In this document: one piece after another, positions 1-6,660 of the stretch | Layout: every line of letters begins with the position of its first letter | How positions within the stretch are numbered: position 1 is the stretch's first letter | Origin: Armatimonadota bacterium | GTDB lineage: Bacteria; Armatimonadota; Armatimonadia; Armatimonadales; Armatimonadaceae | Assembly: GCA_014381035.1 (NCBI GenBank) | Contig: JACMIS010000254.1 | Location: 1 to 11,224 of the forward strand | Direction of reading: 5' to 3' | Length of the DNA stretch: 11,224 nt | The notes under the pieces: model-generated | The model's input: the letters and a program-made list of their open reading frames with translations, nothing else | Database searches by the model: none | Told to the model about the DNA's origin: nothing | Made by a program: the position numbers and the translations under genes

Positions 1-450
1 GGTGGCGAAGGTCGCTTGATGATCACCGACACTTAAATCCGCTTCGGAGCGCACGAGGCGGAGAGTACTGTCAGTGGTGCGTCCTTCCTCGACTGTGATC
101 TTTTTTTCCGGTGTCGAGTGCCAGCGTGCCGATGCGGAGATGGAATACACGCCGGTCGGAACATCGCGGAGAGTAAATCGCCCCGCATCGTCCGTGATCG
201 CGCGTCGGCGTTCCCGTGCGTCTTTCCCGGTAAAGAGTGGTGTTGCGATCTCTGTCCCGTCTCCCACATTATTATTGGCGGGGGTGAGGTAAACATCGCA
301 TCCTGCCAGCGGCTTACCATTGGCGTCGGTCAGTACGGTGACGCCTTTGACCTGACCACGGGGCGTTTCCGACAACAGGAGGTACACCCAGGCGAAGCCG
401 ATCAATAGAAAGGCGAGAACAGATGCAAGGGGAAGAGCGCGGGTCTTCAT
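1..450 (-). CDS. Membrane-anchored protein with carboxypeptidase-regulatory-like domain (partial, C-terminus outside window)
   Basis: The first 150 codons are present, open and in frame from ATG at 450 to the left edge. Residues 1-6 are basic/polar (MKTRAL) and about 7-27 form one hydrophobic segment, so this is a signal anchor or uncleaved signal peptide with the rest outside the membrane. Residues about 33-133 look like a carboxypeptidase-regulatory-like / Ig-type beta sandwich: VTVLTDANGKPLAGCDVYL near the start, then TDDAGRFTLRDVPTGVYSIS, the usual 'D..G.F.l..vp.G.Y.i' signature. Such domains are appended to many surface or periplasmic proteins, including peptidases and alpha-2-macroglobulin-like proteins; the remainder is needed to tell which. 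The start codon overlaps the stop of the upstream membrane-protein gene (ATGA), so the two are probably co-transcribed and translationally coupled. The domain call is by motif only. Confidence 0.75.
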   Translation of the reverse strand, partial: MKTRALPLASVLAFLLIGFAWVYLLLSETPRGQVKGVTVLTDANGKPLAGCDVYLTPANNNVGDGTEIATPLFTGKDARERRRAITDDAGRFTLRDVPTGVYSISASARWHSTPEKKITVEEGRTTDSTLRLVRSEADLSVGDHQATFAT

Positions 451-2060
451 TTTGTTTCGGTCCCGTCTTTCTCGCCACGAGTACCGATACGCCCCCCCAG
501 AATCACGGCGACCACGATGGCGGACATGATAACGGCGAGATAGCGGATCTTTTCGGCACGGGTCGGCGTCTCCGCAGGCAGGATCGCGCCGGTGAACTGT
601 GTCAGCGCGAGCGAGACGGCGAGGGCGAGCAATCCCGGCAGAAGGGAAGTGCCGCCCGTGAGCACCGGGACCGCTCCCAGCGCAAGCCCGATCATCAAGG
701 CAACGGCACTTTTCGCCCCGAACAACGTCAGCACGGCGGCGGGAGCAGCCACGGATAGTATCGCGCAGATCGTGATCGCCGTAAGAGCACCACCACTTTG
801 CATCGTTTTTTGCTCACGGATTCGGCGCGGGATGGCGGCAAGCAGTCCGGGCAACGCCGCGCCGACGAGCAAGCCGAACAACGCGTACTGATCCGTAATA
901 TTGACGCCGCGCAGATCGCCTGCCCATCGCGTCGCGAAGAGTCGCCAGAGCAGAAGGAGGGTTCCGAAAAGAAGCAATCCGACCGCCCCATTCGAAATCG
1001 CCGCCGCGGAGTTGCCTTCGGCTTCCTCCTCGGTTCGGTCAGACAGCATCAGCGTCGCGGGATAGGCAACGAACAGCGCAAGAGTCCCGACGGCTACCCC
1101 GACCCCTTGCAACGATTGCAGAGCGGCGAGGAATCCGCTGGTGACGACCAGAACGGCAAGCAGGGGGACCGACAATAGCGGTGTCGCAGTCGTATTTCCT
1201 CCCCGATGTTGCGCCTCACGCAGTACAGAAAGGGCGACGGGCCAGAGCAACAACCCGCCGATACCGATCAAGGACAATTCTGCCGTGTTGGTGAGTTTCG
1301 TCGCCATCTGATACAGGGCGAGTCCGCCAACGCTTACGAGCACGGTCAGAGGTATGATTCTACCGATTTTGCCGCTCTGTCCGACTCCCAATAATGCGGT
1401 CCCGGCGACCAGTAACGTTCCGATGGCGGCGAAAGCCGTTAACACCGCGCTCCAGGTCAGTTTCGATAACTCCGGTGTGAGCGGGTCGCGGAATACTCCG
1501 AGGCTGGCGGCTGCCGCCAGCGTTGCCATCATCCCGGTCGCGGCGACGAGCCGTCTATCGGTCGCGCTGTCTCGTTGTGTGGTGCCCGTTGCCGCTAAAA
1601 ACAGCACGAACGTTACGCAAAACCCGCCGATAGCGACACCCATCAAGCCGTCGAACAGGGATTGTCGCAGAAACATCAAGGCGAGCACCACGGCAACAAT
1701 GCCCATTCCGTAGGAGGAGGTCAACAGCACGGATGAGGTAGTGGTGGTGGGTGTTTTATTTGGCGAACGCGGGGAAAGTAGATCAACGCAACTGAGTAGG
1801 GTTGCGATCCCACCGATCAGAAACCCGAGTCCCAATCGCTGCCCGTCGTGAAATAAGTTTCCCCCGGCGGACGGGAGCGTGAGGAAGAAACCGACAAACG
1901 GCGCGAGTAACGCGACGTTGCGTAACGCCGGGTGAAGTGCGACATCGGCTGTTTGGATAGTTGTCGCGGCAGCCTCCGTGCCAGCGCGATGTGGCAGGAA
2001 ACGGCAGAGAAACAGCACGACACCGACCGTCAGAGAAAACCACAAAAGAACCTGCTCCAT
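447..2060 (-). CDS. Large polytopic membrane protein of unknown family (537 aa)
   Basis: Unrecognised. The protein is almost entirely hydrophobic segments separated by short loops. I count about 15-17 likely membrane spans, beginning at residues about 3-21, 47-66, 72-92, 110-130 and 135-157 and ending about 505-526, with a short charged tail (RIGTRGEKDGTETK). Longer polar loops occur near residues 23-46, 93-110 (a threonine-rich stretch), 341-352 and 411-419. I see no ATP-binding motif, no transporter signature and no repeated acidic or basic pore residues that would name a family; a transporter or a scaffold is equally possible. ATG at 2060 follows a weak purine-rich stretch (GGTAGGG, about 7 bases upstream). 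The TGA stop overlaps the ATG of the next gene, a membrane-anchored beta-sandwich protein, so the two products probably act together at the cell envelope. Confidence 0.8.
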   Translation of the reverse strand: MEQVLLWFSLTVGVVLFLCRFLPHRAGTEAAATTIQTADVALHPALRNVALLAPFVGFFLTLPSAGGNLFHDGQRLGLGFLIGGIATLLSCVDLLSPRSPNKTPTTTTSSVLLTSSYGMGIVAVVLALMFLRQSLFDGLMGVAIGGFCVTFVLFLAATGTTQRDSATDRRLVAATGMMATLAAAASLGVFRDPLTPELSKLTWSAVLTAFAAIGTLLVAGTALLGVGQSGKIGRIIPLTVLVSVGGLALYQMATKLTNTAELSLIGIGGLLLWPVALSVLREAQHRGGNTTATPLLSVPLLAVLVVTSGFLAALQSLQGVGVAVGTLALFVAYPATLMLSDRTEEEAEGNSAAAISNGAVGLLLFGTLLLLWRLFATRWAGDLRGVNITDQYALFGLLVGAALPGLLAAIPRRIREQKTMQSGGALTAITICAILSVAAPAAVLTLFGAKSAVALMIGLALGAVPVLTGGTSLLPGLLALAVSLALTQFTGAILPAETPTRAEKIRYLAVIMSAIVVAVILGGRIGTRGEKDGTETK

Positions 2061-2289
2061 GAGACAGCCCTACCTTCGATGCGGACTACGATTTGAAAGT
2101 GATTACTTGGACCGCGAAACCCTGTAGCCGCTTCACCAATAATATCAGATTGACGATGATCTTGACTTAAAATTCTCGTTTCGCACCAAATTCAATCTGG
2201 GTAACAGCAAGGCATAGACGTACCATGTCGGTTTGCTTTTCCATGGTGGCTAGAAAATTAAATCTGAGTTGGGAGCAAGGGGATACAGG

Positions 2290-2637
2290 ATGAGTGTTTT
2301 GCGAAGGTTATGGAATTTGATGGAATTGCTTCGTCGGGCGGGGGGATTATCGGGCTTGAAGAATCTGGCGGCGGACGCGCCGAAGTATGTCGCTCTTTGT
2401 CAGCGTCTTCTCGCGGATAATCGCGTTCCAGGCTCGGCAAAGGCCGTATTACTCGCGGCAGGAGCGTTCGCGGTCAGCCCGATCAACATACCGTTTTTCA
2501 TTCCCGTGATCGGAATCCTCGATGACATCGGTATCGCCCTTCTGGCATGGGGCTACTTCATGAAGCAAGTGCCCCCGGCGGTTTTAGACGAGCATAAAGC
2601 CGTAGTCGGACTCAAAGACGGATTAGTCCGACCATAA
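2290..2637 (+). CDS. DUF1232 / YkvA-family small membrane protein (115 aa)
   Basis: A small protein with a basic amphipathic N-terminal half and one hydrophobic region at residues about 50-90. The stretch SPINIPFFIPVIGILDD (63-79) matches the DUF1232 (YkvA-like) signature, usually written SPIDLIPDFIPVLGYLDD, with the first Asp replaced by Asn here. Family members are widespread small membrane proteins of unknown biochemical role. I placed the start at ATG 2290 because AAGGGG at 2277-2282 sits 7 bases upstream. A TTG at 2269 is also in frame and would add seven residues but would destroy that spacing. The gene stands alone, diverges from the membrane-protein gene at 447-2060 and converges on the RIO kinase gene, with a hairpin terminator in between. 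The family assignment is good; the function is unknown. Confidence 0.82.
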   Translation: MSVLRRLWNLMELLRRAGGLSGLKNLAADAPKYVALCQRLLADNRVPGSAKAVLLAAGAFAVSPINIPFFIPVIGILDDIGIALLAWGYFMKQVPPAVLDEHKAVVGLKDGLVRP

Positions 2638-2653
2638 TACGGATCAGCCTGTG

Positions 2654-2697
2654 TGCAAAGGTCGGTGCGACACCGTTTGCTCCGACCTTTGCATTTT
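2654..2697 (+). terminator. Intrinsic terminator between convergent genes
   Basis: A perfect 12-bp inverted repeat, TGCAAAGGTCGG (2654-2665) and CCGACCTTTGCA (2682-2693), encloses a 16-base loop and is followed on the plus strand by TTTT. It lies 16 bases past the stop of the DUF1232 gene and 21 bases past the (minus-strand) stop of the RIO kinase gene. The T run favours use by the plus-strand gene; on the minus strand the hairpin has no T tract but could still stabilise the kinase mRNA 3' end. Confidence 0.7.
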
Positions 2698-2718
2698 GCG
2701 GTGCGAAGCGCGCAACGT

Positions 2719-3672
2719 CTATAGCACTTCCATTCCCGCCCCGATAACGCGACGCCACATCTGATTCGCCAACGCACGGGCGTCGCAACGGACTCCTTGC
2801 CGAACGAAGTATTCGCAGACACGGGATACGTCGCGCTGAAAAAGAGTTTCGGCGTGCGGATTCGTCTCAGGGCTGGTGATCTGAGGAAAATCAATGAGAG
2901 TGATGTCGCCTTGCCAATAAAGGATGTTGTACGCGGAAAGGTCGCCGTGGATAATATCTTCGCACAACATCGTTTCGATACTTTGAAGAGTCCGATGAAA
3001 CAGTACGGTCGCTTCTTTAGTTTCCAAACTAACTTCGCTTAGCGTCTGAGCCGCACCGTCGCGGGAGCCGACATAATCCATAAGAATCGCGTTCTCATTT
3101 GCGGAGTGGGCTGAGGGGACCGCAACGCCCACTTGATGGAGCTTTTCCAGTGTGGTGAATTCATACATCAGCCAGGAAGTGTGTTGTACCTGTGCCCCGA
3201 AATCCGTCTTCTTGCCCAGTGCCCGCATGATACGCCCGTCGCTATTTTTAACCGCACGCCCTTCGCTCGTCAAAACGGCTCTTCCTGCCCGGTACAGGTG
3301 ATCGTTGCGCAGGTTGCGGAATTGCCGGGGGCGGTATACTTTCGCCGCCACCAGTTCGACCCCGTCTGGTGCCGCCGACCCTGCTTCACAGCAATACACA
3401 TTCGCTTCTTTTCCGCCCTTTACCAGATACAGAATATCGCGAACCAGGTTTTGTTCGTAGAATGTGCGCAACGAATCGAAAAGCCAACCGGCTTCATGAC
3501 GGCTCGGCTTGTACGTCGTTTCGAATCCACCTTCCAATCCGGTAGTTTCCGCGACTTCGGCAATATTGCGACGGGGGAGATCCCGTAACCGGGGTTTGAT
3601 ATATACGAAGTTTTCTTCCTGCTCGTCGAGACTGTTTAAATACGATTCATCATCCATTTCCAAAAGTGGCAT
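2719..3672 (-). CDS. RIO-family (RIO1-like) serine kinase/ATPase (317 aa)
   Basis: The kinase core is readable. The nucleotide-binding loop VKGGKEANVY (residues 84-93) is the RIO version of the P-loop. K111 in LVAAKVYR is the ATP-anchoring lysine. IHGDLSAYNIL (241-251) is the catalytic loop, with D244 as catalytic Asp and N249 as a metal ligand. LIDFPQ (259-264) carries the metal-binding D261 in the position of the DFG motif, as in RIO1 ('IDxxQ'). About 80 residues precede the core, including an acidic N-terminus (MDDESYLNSLDEQEE). Archaeal and eukaryotic RIO1 act in small-subunit maturation; the target of bacterial RIO proteins is not established, so ribosome-related ATPase or kinase activity is inference. 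A GAAGGGA immediately abuts ATG 3672; the in-frame stop just upstream leaves no earlier start, and M6 is a possible alternative. The gene lies downstream of the tRNA operon terminator on the same strand. Confidence 0.9.
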   Translation of the reverse strand: MPLLEMDDESYLNSLDEQEENFVYIKPRLRDLPRRNIAEVAETTGLEGGFETTYKPSRHEAGWLFDSLRTFYEQNLVRDILYLVKGGKEANVYCCEAGSAAPDGVELVAAKVYRPRQFRNLRNDHLYRAGRAVLTSEGRAVKNSDGRIMRALGKKTDFGAQVQHTSWLMYEFTTLEKLHQVGVAVPSAHSANENAILMDYVGSRDGAAQTLSEVSLETKEATVLFHRTLQSIETMLCEDIIHGDLSAYNILYWQGDITLIDFPQITSPETNPHAETLFQRDVSRVCEYFVRQGVRCDARALANQMWRRVIGAGMEVL

Positions 3673-3780
3673 TCCCTTCGCCGGTCGCGGTTGGTGTAAC
3701 GCGACGTGTCATATGCTGTTACCTGCAATATCGCACGAAGGGGTCATTTTGCTTAAAGACGAGCATTGGACATCAGGCTG

Positions 3781-3822
3781 AAAAACAAAAAGAGGTTTAC
3801 AGCGATCTTGCTGTAAACCTCT
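3781..3822 (-). terminator. Intrinsic terminator of the tRNA operon
   Basis: A perfect 12-bp inverted repeat (3791-3802 and 3811-3822, arms AGAGGTTTACAG / CTGTAAACCTCT) encloses an 8-base loop. Read on the minus strand it is followed at once by TTTTGTTTTT (3790-3781), the classical hairpin-plus-U-tract arrangement. It begins 20 bases after the 3' end of tRNA-Asp and separates the tRNA genes from the downstream RIO kinase gene. Confidence 0.9.
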
Positions 3823-3841
3823 ATCCGATTAGATGACTAAC

Positions 3842-3915
3842 CGGAGATGACGGGGCTCGAACCCGCGACCTCCGCCGTGACAGGGCGGCGCTCTAACCGA
3901 CTGAGCTACACCTCC
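3842..3915 (-). tRNA. tRNA-Asp (anticodon GUC)
   Basis: A complete cloverleaf can be drawn by hand. Acceptor arms GGAGGTG (5') and CATCTCC pair over 7 bp with one G-U. The D-arm is GCTC/GAGC with loop AGTCGGTTA. The anticodon stem is CCGCC/GGCGG around loop CTGTCAC, giving anticodon GTC. The T-arm has the canonical TTCGAGC loop with a GCGGG/CCCGT stem. The discriminator base is G, as expected for tRNA-Asp. The 3' CCA is not encoded, so it must be added by a nucleotidyltransferase. The gene lies 33 bases downstream of tRNA-Val and shares its promoter and terminator. Confidence 0.96.
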
Positions 3916-3948
3916 AAACTACGAACCGTGCTACTGCTTGCAGAACAA

Positions 3949-4020
3949 TGGGCGAAGAGGGATTCGAACCCCCGACCTTGACTGTGTAAAAGTCCTGCGC
4001 TACCACTGCGCCATTCGCCC
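3949..4020 (-). tRNA. tRNA-Val (anticodon UAC)
   Basis: A complete cloverleaf: acceptor GGGCGAA/TTCGCCC, D-arm GCGC/GCGC with loop AGTGGTA, anticodon stem GGACT/AGTCA around loop TTTACAC (anticodon TAC, read after U33), and T-arm GGGGG/CCCTC-type pairing with loop TTCGAAT. The outermost anticodon-stem pair (27-43) is G·A, a mismatch; the other four pairs are Watson-Crick. Discriminator A fits tRNA-Val. CCA is not encoded. First gene of the Val-Asp tRNA operon, about 58 bases downstream of the predicted transcription start. Confidence 0.95.
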
Positions 4021-4084
4021 AAACCCGCTCACCGGTTTTCAGAGCGAACGCCCCACGTCTCGCGGTAGGAGAAGCACGAACGGA

Positions 4085-4113
4085 AGTATAGCGCGTGTTG
4101 CCGTCGCTGTCAA
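4085..4113 (-). promoter_or_regulatory. Sigma-70-type promoter of the tRNA-Val/tRNA-Asp operon
   Basis: On the minus strand a perfect -35 box TTGACA (4113-4108) and -10 box TATACT (4090-4085, one mismatch to TATAAT) are separated by exactly 17 bases. The predicted start near 4078 gives a leader of roughly 58 bases before the 5' end of tRNA-Val, which would be removed by processing. No other promoter of this quality is seen on this strand nearby. Confidence 0.85.
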
Positions 4114-4130
4114 GGCTTTGGGGCATTTTC

Positions 4131-4159
4131 TTGACAAGTACCCCCCGCGAACGTACACT
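4131..4159 (+). promoter_or_regulatory. Sigma-70-type promoter of the isomerase-parvulin-rsmI operon
   Basis: A perfect -35 box TTGACA (4131-4136) and a -10-like box TACACT (4154-4159) are spaced by 17 bases. The predicted start near 4166 leaves a leader of about 34 bases to the ATG at 4200. The -35 boxes of this and the opposing tRNA promoter are only 17 bases apart, back to back. Confidence 0.78.
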
Positions 4160-4199
4160 TTAATTCGCAACCCACGAAAGGAATGCACCAAACACGAAT

Positions 4200-5045
4200 A
4201 TGCGTCCCGCAGTAATCACCGACGAAATATCCCAAAACCTCGACCAGTCCTTGGCTATCATGGGAGAATTTGGTGTCAACAACGCCGAATTACGAAACGT
4301 TTACAACAAGTATATTGTTGATGCGGACGAGAAGTTGCTGAAACAGGTCGAAGCGGACCTGCAAAAACATGGTGCGACCGTCTGCTGCATAGACACGCCG
4401 CTGTATAAGTGCAACCTTGATTCGACAACGGTCTCCTCAGGACCAACTCACGGCGCGAATGAACGGTCCCTCGCAGACCAACAAACCTTGCTTCTACACT
4501 CCATCGATCTTGCCAAGCGGTTCGGGACCGGGTATTTACGGATTTTCTCGTTCTGGAAGCACGGCACCTTGACACCGGAAATCGAGGATCGTATCGCGGA
4601 CGAGTTGGTGCGCCCCTGCGAGATCGCCGACCGCGCCGGAATCACTCTGCTTTTGGAAAACGAACACGCCTGTTATCTCGGCACCGCCGCCGAGACCGCA
4701 CGTGTTATCGAGCGGATCGGCTCGCCTGCACTCAAAATGGTATACGATCCCGGTAACTCCTTCTTCGCCGGTGAACGACCATTCCCGGCAGGTTTTGAAT
4801 CGGCGCGAAATCATTACGCCCATATTCACGTAAAAGATGCAGGTGTCAACGCAGACGGAATGCCCACGTGGTGCGCGGTAGGGGAGGGCGAGATAGATTA
4901 TCCCGGACTCTTCGCCGCGCTGAAATCGGACGACTACAAAGGCATTGTGGCACTGGAAACACATTATAAGGGAATTGACGGCGACATCGAGAAGGCTTCG
5001 CGCCAGTCGCTGGCAAATATGATTCGATTGATGGAGCAAGCATAA
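4200..5045 (+). CDS. Sugar phosphate isomerase/epimerase, xylose-isomerase-like TIM barrel (281 aa)
   Basis: Cytosolic TIM-barrel enzyme of the xylose-isomerase-like/AP-endonuclease-2 superfamily, which interconverts keto- and aldo-sugars or inositol derivatives using a divalent metal. The N-terminus (MRPAVITDEISQNL, then AELRNVY at 29-35) is typical of this family. The likely metal ligands fall at the expected strand ends: E153 (LLLENEH), D183 (VYDPGN), H208 or H210 (HIHVKD, 208-213) and E253 (VALETH). GEGEID (228-233) precedes the last barrel strand, as usual. The actual substrate cannot be read from sequence. The length is normal. ATG 4200 is supported by family N-termini, but its nearest Shine-Dalgarno-like sequence, AAAGGA (4177-4182), is 17 bases away, which is unusually far. 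It is the first gene of an operon, with the next start 5 bases after its stop. Confidence 0.88.
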   Translation: MRPAVITDEISQNLDQSLAIMGEFGVNNAELRNVYNKYIVDADEKLLKQVEADLQKHGATVCCIDTPLYKCNLDSTTVSSGPTHGANERSLADQQTLLLHSIDLAKRFGTGYLRIFSFWKHGTLTPEIEDRIADELVRPCEIADRAGITLLLENEHACYLGTAAETARVIERIGSPALKMVYDPGNSFFAGERPFPAGFESARNHYAHIHVKDAGVNADGMPTWCAVGEGEIDYPGLFAALKSDDYKGIVALETHYKGIDGDIEKASRQSLANMIRLMEQA

Positions 5046-5050
5046 CACTC

Positions 5051-6658
5051 ATGTCTTTAATGGCAATAAACCGTACCGCGAAAAAGTACGGATGGATAGT
5101 CGGTTCGGTAATGGCAGCACTTATGATCGGCGGCGTGGTCCTGTCGGGTCTGGGGAGCAACATCAGTTCGCCCGGTTCCGGTGCCACGATTCCCGGTTCC
5201 GGGAACGAACCCACTGTGGTTACAGTGGGGGACAGAAAAATCACCAAGCCGGAACTGGATCAATTCGCCGACCGATTGGCACAGCAACAATCCATGCAAA
5301 ATCCGATGATGCCGGGCAAGAGACCGGGACCGGAAGAAATGGATCGGTTCCGGCTCAGTGCGATTGAGATATTCAAGCAACAACAGGCTCTGGAAGCACT
5401 CGCGAAAGCACAGGGCATCACCGCCACACCGGACGACCTCCGGGCGGAGCGCGAAAAGCAATGGACTACCCAGTTGCGTCCCAAAGTCGCGCAACAGCTG
5501 GAACTGCCCGCAGACGCGACCGACGCCCAGATCCGGTCCGCGATCATCAAGATCAACAAGCAGTTGAGCCTCGAACGAGTCAAGGAATTAGAGTTGCCGG
5601 ATGAAAGCATGCGGCTTTCTTTCCTTTCGAGCAAGGTTTCCGACAAATATAAGTCCCAGATCGCGGTAGATGACGTTGCGGTCCGTCGTTCGCTTTCCGA
5701 CATGACGGTCCGTCACATACTCGTCAAGTTCGGGGCGGGTGCACTTCCGGAAGCGCAAGCGAAAACGAAAGCCGAAAAACTCCTCACCGAAGCTAAGGCG
5801 AACCCGACAAAGATGGGGAACCTGGCAAAAACGAATAGTGATGACGAGGGATCGAAGGCGAAATCCGGCGTCTACGAGTGGACACCCGCCGACCGGGGCG
5901 GGATCGTTCCGGAGTTTAAAGCCGCTTTGGACACGCTCAAGCCGGGGGAAACCTATGGCGAACTCGTTCGTGTATCGAACTCCGGGTACAACGGCTTTCA
6001 TATCATCCGGCTCGAAGCGGTAAAGGAAGGTAAGGATTTCCCGAAGGATTTCGACAAAAACAAAGCGCAGCTGCAAAAGCAGTATGTCGAGGAACGAACC
6101 GGCGGACGCGTCCAGGAAGCGGTCAATGCACAACTACCATCCGTTAAAGTCACGATTTCCGATCCTGCGCTGCTAGCGGAGCAATATCTGTCCGAGGGCG
6201 CGAAACTGATGCAGTCTAACAAGACGGAGAGTGACGCCCAGCTGAACCTCGCGCTTGCCGAACTGGCAAAGATCCAGAAGCAGGACGACCCCCTCGGCGT
6301 CGCTCCTCTGAAGCGGGCGCAGATTTATTCCGCGCTAAAAAAACCGAAAGATGCGATTGCCGCCTTCGAGGATGCACTGACCTATCGCTCGACGCCGGAA
6401 ACGCGGATGGCGTTGGCGCAAGCCTATATCGCGGACAAGCAGAACGATAAAGCGAAGGAACAGCTGGCTAAAATGGAAGACGGCGTCATTCCCGATCCGA
6501 TGATGCAATATCAGGTGGGGATGATGTACGGTCAGTTGGGTGATAAGGCGAAAAGCGACGCCGCCCAGAAGAAGGCGATGGATATGGTGAAGCTGATGCA
6601 ACAACAGCAGCCACCGGCTCCTACCGCACCGCAAGCACAGTCACCGGCTAAGAAGTAG
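5051..6658 (+). CDS. Membrane-anchored parvulin-type peptidyl-prolyl isomerase with C-terminal TPR region (535 aa)
   Basis: Probable extracytoplasmic folding factor. Residues about 13-34 form a single hydrophobic anchor after a basic start. A Gly/Ser/Pro linker (36-53, with PGSG twice) leads to a SurA/PrsA-like chaperone N-domain (about 55-215: VVTVGDRKITKPELDQF, then long charged helices). The parvulin rotamase domain lies at about 219-323: VRHILVKF (220-227), then SGVYEWTPADRGGIVPEF and GYNGFHIIR (312-320), the usual beginning and end of PpiC domains. Residues about 375-515 are helical with TPR-like repeats (APLKRAQIYSALKKPKDAI, then TRMALAQAYIADKQNDKA), and the tail is Gln/Pro/Ala-rich. 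SurA and PrsA lack such TPRs, so the fusion may add a partner-binding surface. M4 (ATG 5060) is an alternative start. The gene starts 5 bases after the isomerase gene and ends 2 bases before rsmI, so it is co-transcribed. Confidence 0.87.
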   Translation: MSLMAINRTAKKYGWIVGSVMAALMIGGVVLSGLGSNISSPGSGATIPGSGNEPTVVTVGDRKITKPELDQFADRLAQQQSMQNPMMPGKRPGPEEMDRFRLSAIEIFKQQQALEALAKAQGITATPDDLRAEREKQWTTQLRPKVAQQLELPADATDAQIRSAIIKINKQLSLERVKELELPDESMRLSFLSSKVSDKYKSQIAVDDVAVRRSLSDMTVRHILVKFGAGALPEAQAKTKAEKLLTEAKANPTKMGNLAKTNSDDEGSKAKSGVYEWTPADRGGIVPEFKAALDTLKPGETYGELVRVSNSGYNGFHIIRLEAVKEGKDFPKDFDKNKAQLQKQYVEERTGGRVQEAVNAQLPSVKVTISDPALLAEQYLSEGAKLMQSNKTESDAQLNLALAELAKIQKQDDPLGVAPLKRAQIYSALKKPKDAIAAFEDALTYRSTPETRMALAQAYIADKQNDKAKEQLAKMEDGVIPDPMMQYQVGMMYGQLGDKAKSDAAQKKAMDMVKLMQQQQPPAPTAPQAQSPAKK

Positions 6659-6660
6659 TT

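Noticed and set aside
423..1713. Plus-strand frames opposite the 537-aa membrane-protein gene
   Set aside because: Their translations are rich in Arg, Gln, Gly and Pro with no domain, while the minus strand gives a coherent multi-span protein coupled to the next gene.
2061..2289. Divergent intergenic region scanned for promoters, tRNA-like or small-RNA structure
   Set aside because: TTGACT at 2162-2167 lacks a -10 at correct spacing, and TTGCTT at 2233-2238 with an A+T-rich stretch at 2256-2266 is too weak. On the minus strand TATTAT is present without a -35. No convincing RNA fold was seen.
3938..4321. Plus-strand open frame of 127 codons beginning NNGRRGIRTPDL
   Set aside because: It is the antisense of tRNA-Val; the GIRTPD-type peptide is a well-known spurious translation of the complement of tRNA T-arms. 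It also runs into the isomerase gene in another frame.
5170..5203. Repeated CCCGGTTCCGG within the parvulin gene
   Set aside because: It simply encodes the PGSG-containing linker twice; ordinary low-complexity linker coding.
4536..5247. Long minus-strand frames opposite the isomerase and parvulin genes
   Set aside because: Antisense shadows of confidently identified genes, with cysteine/arginine-rich, family-less translations.
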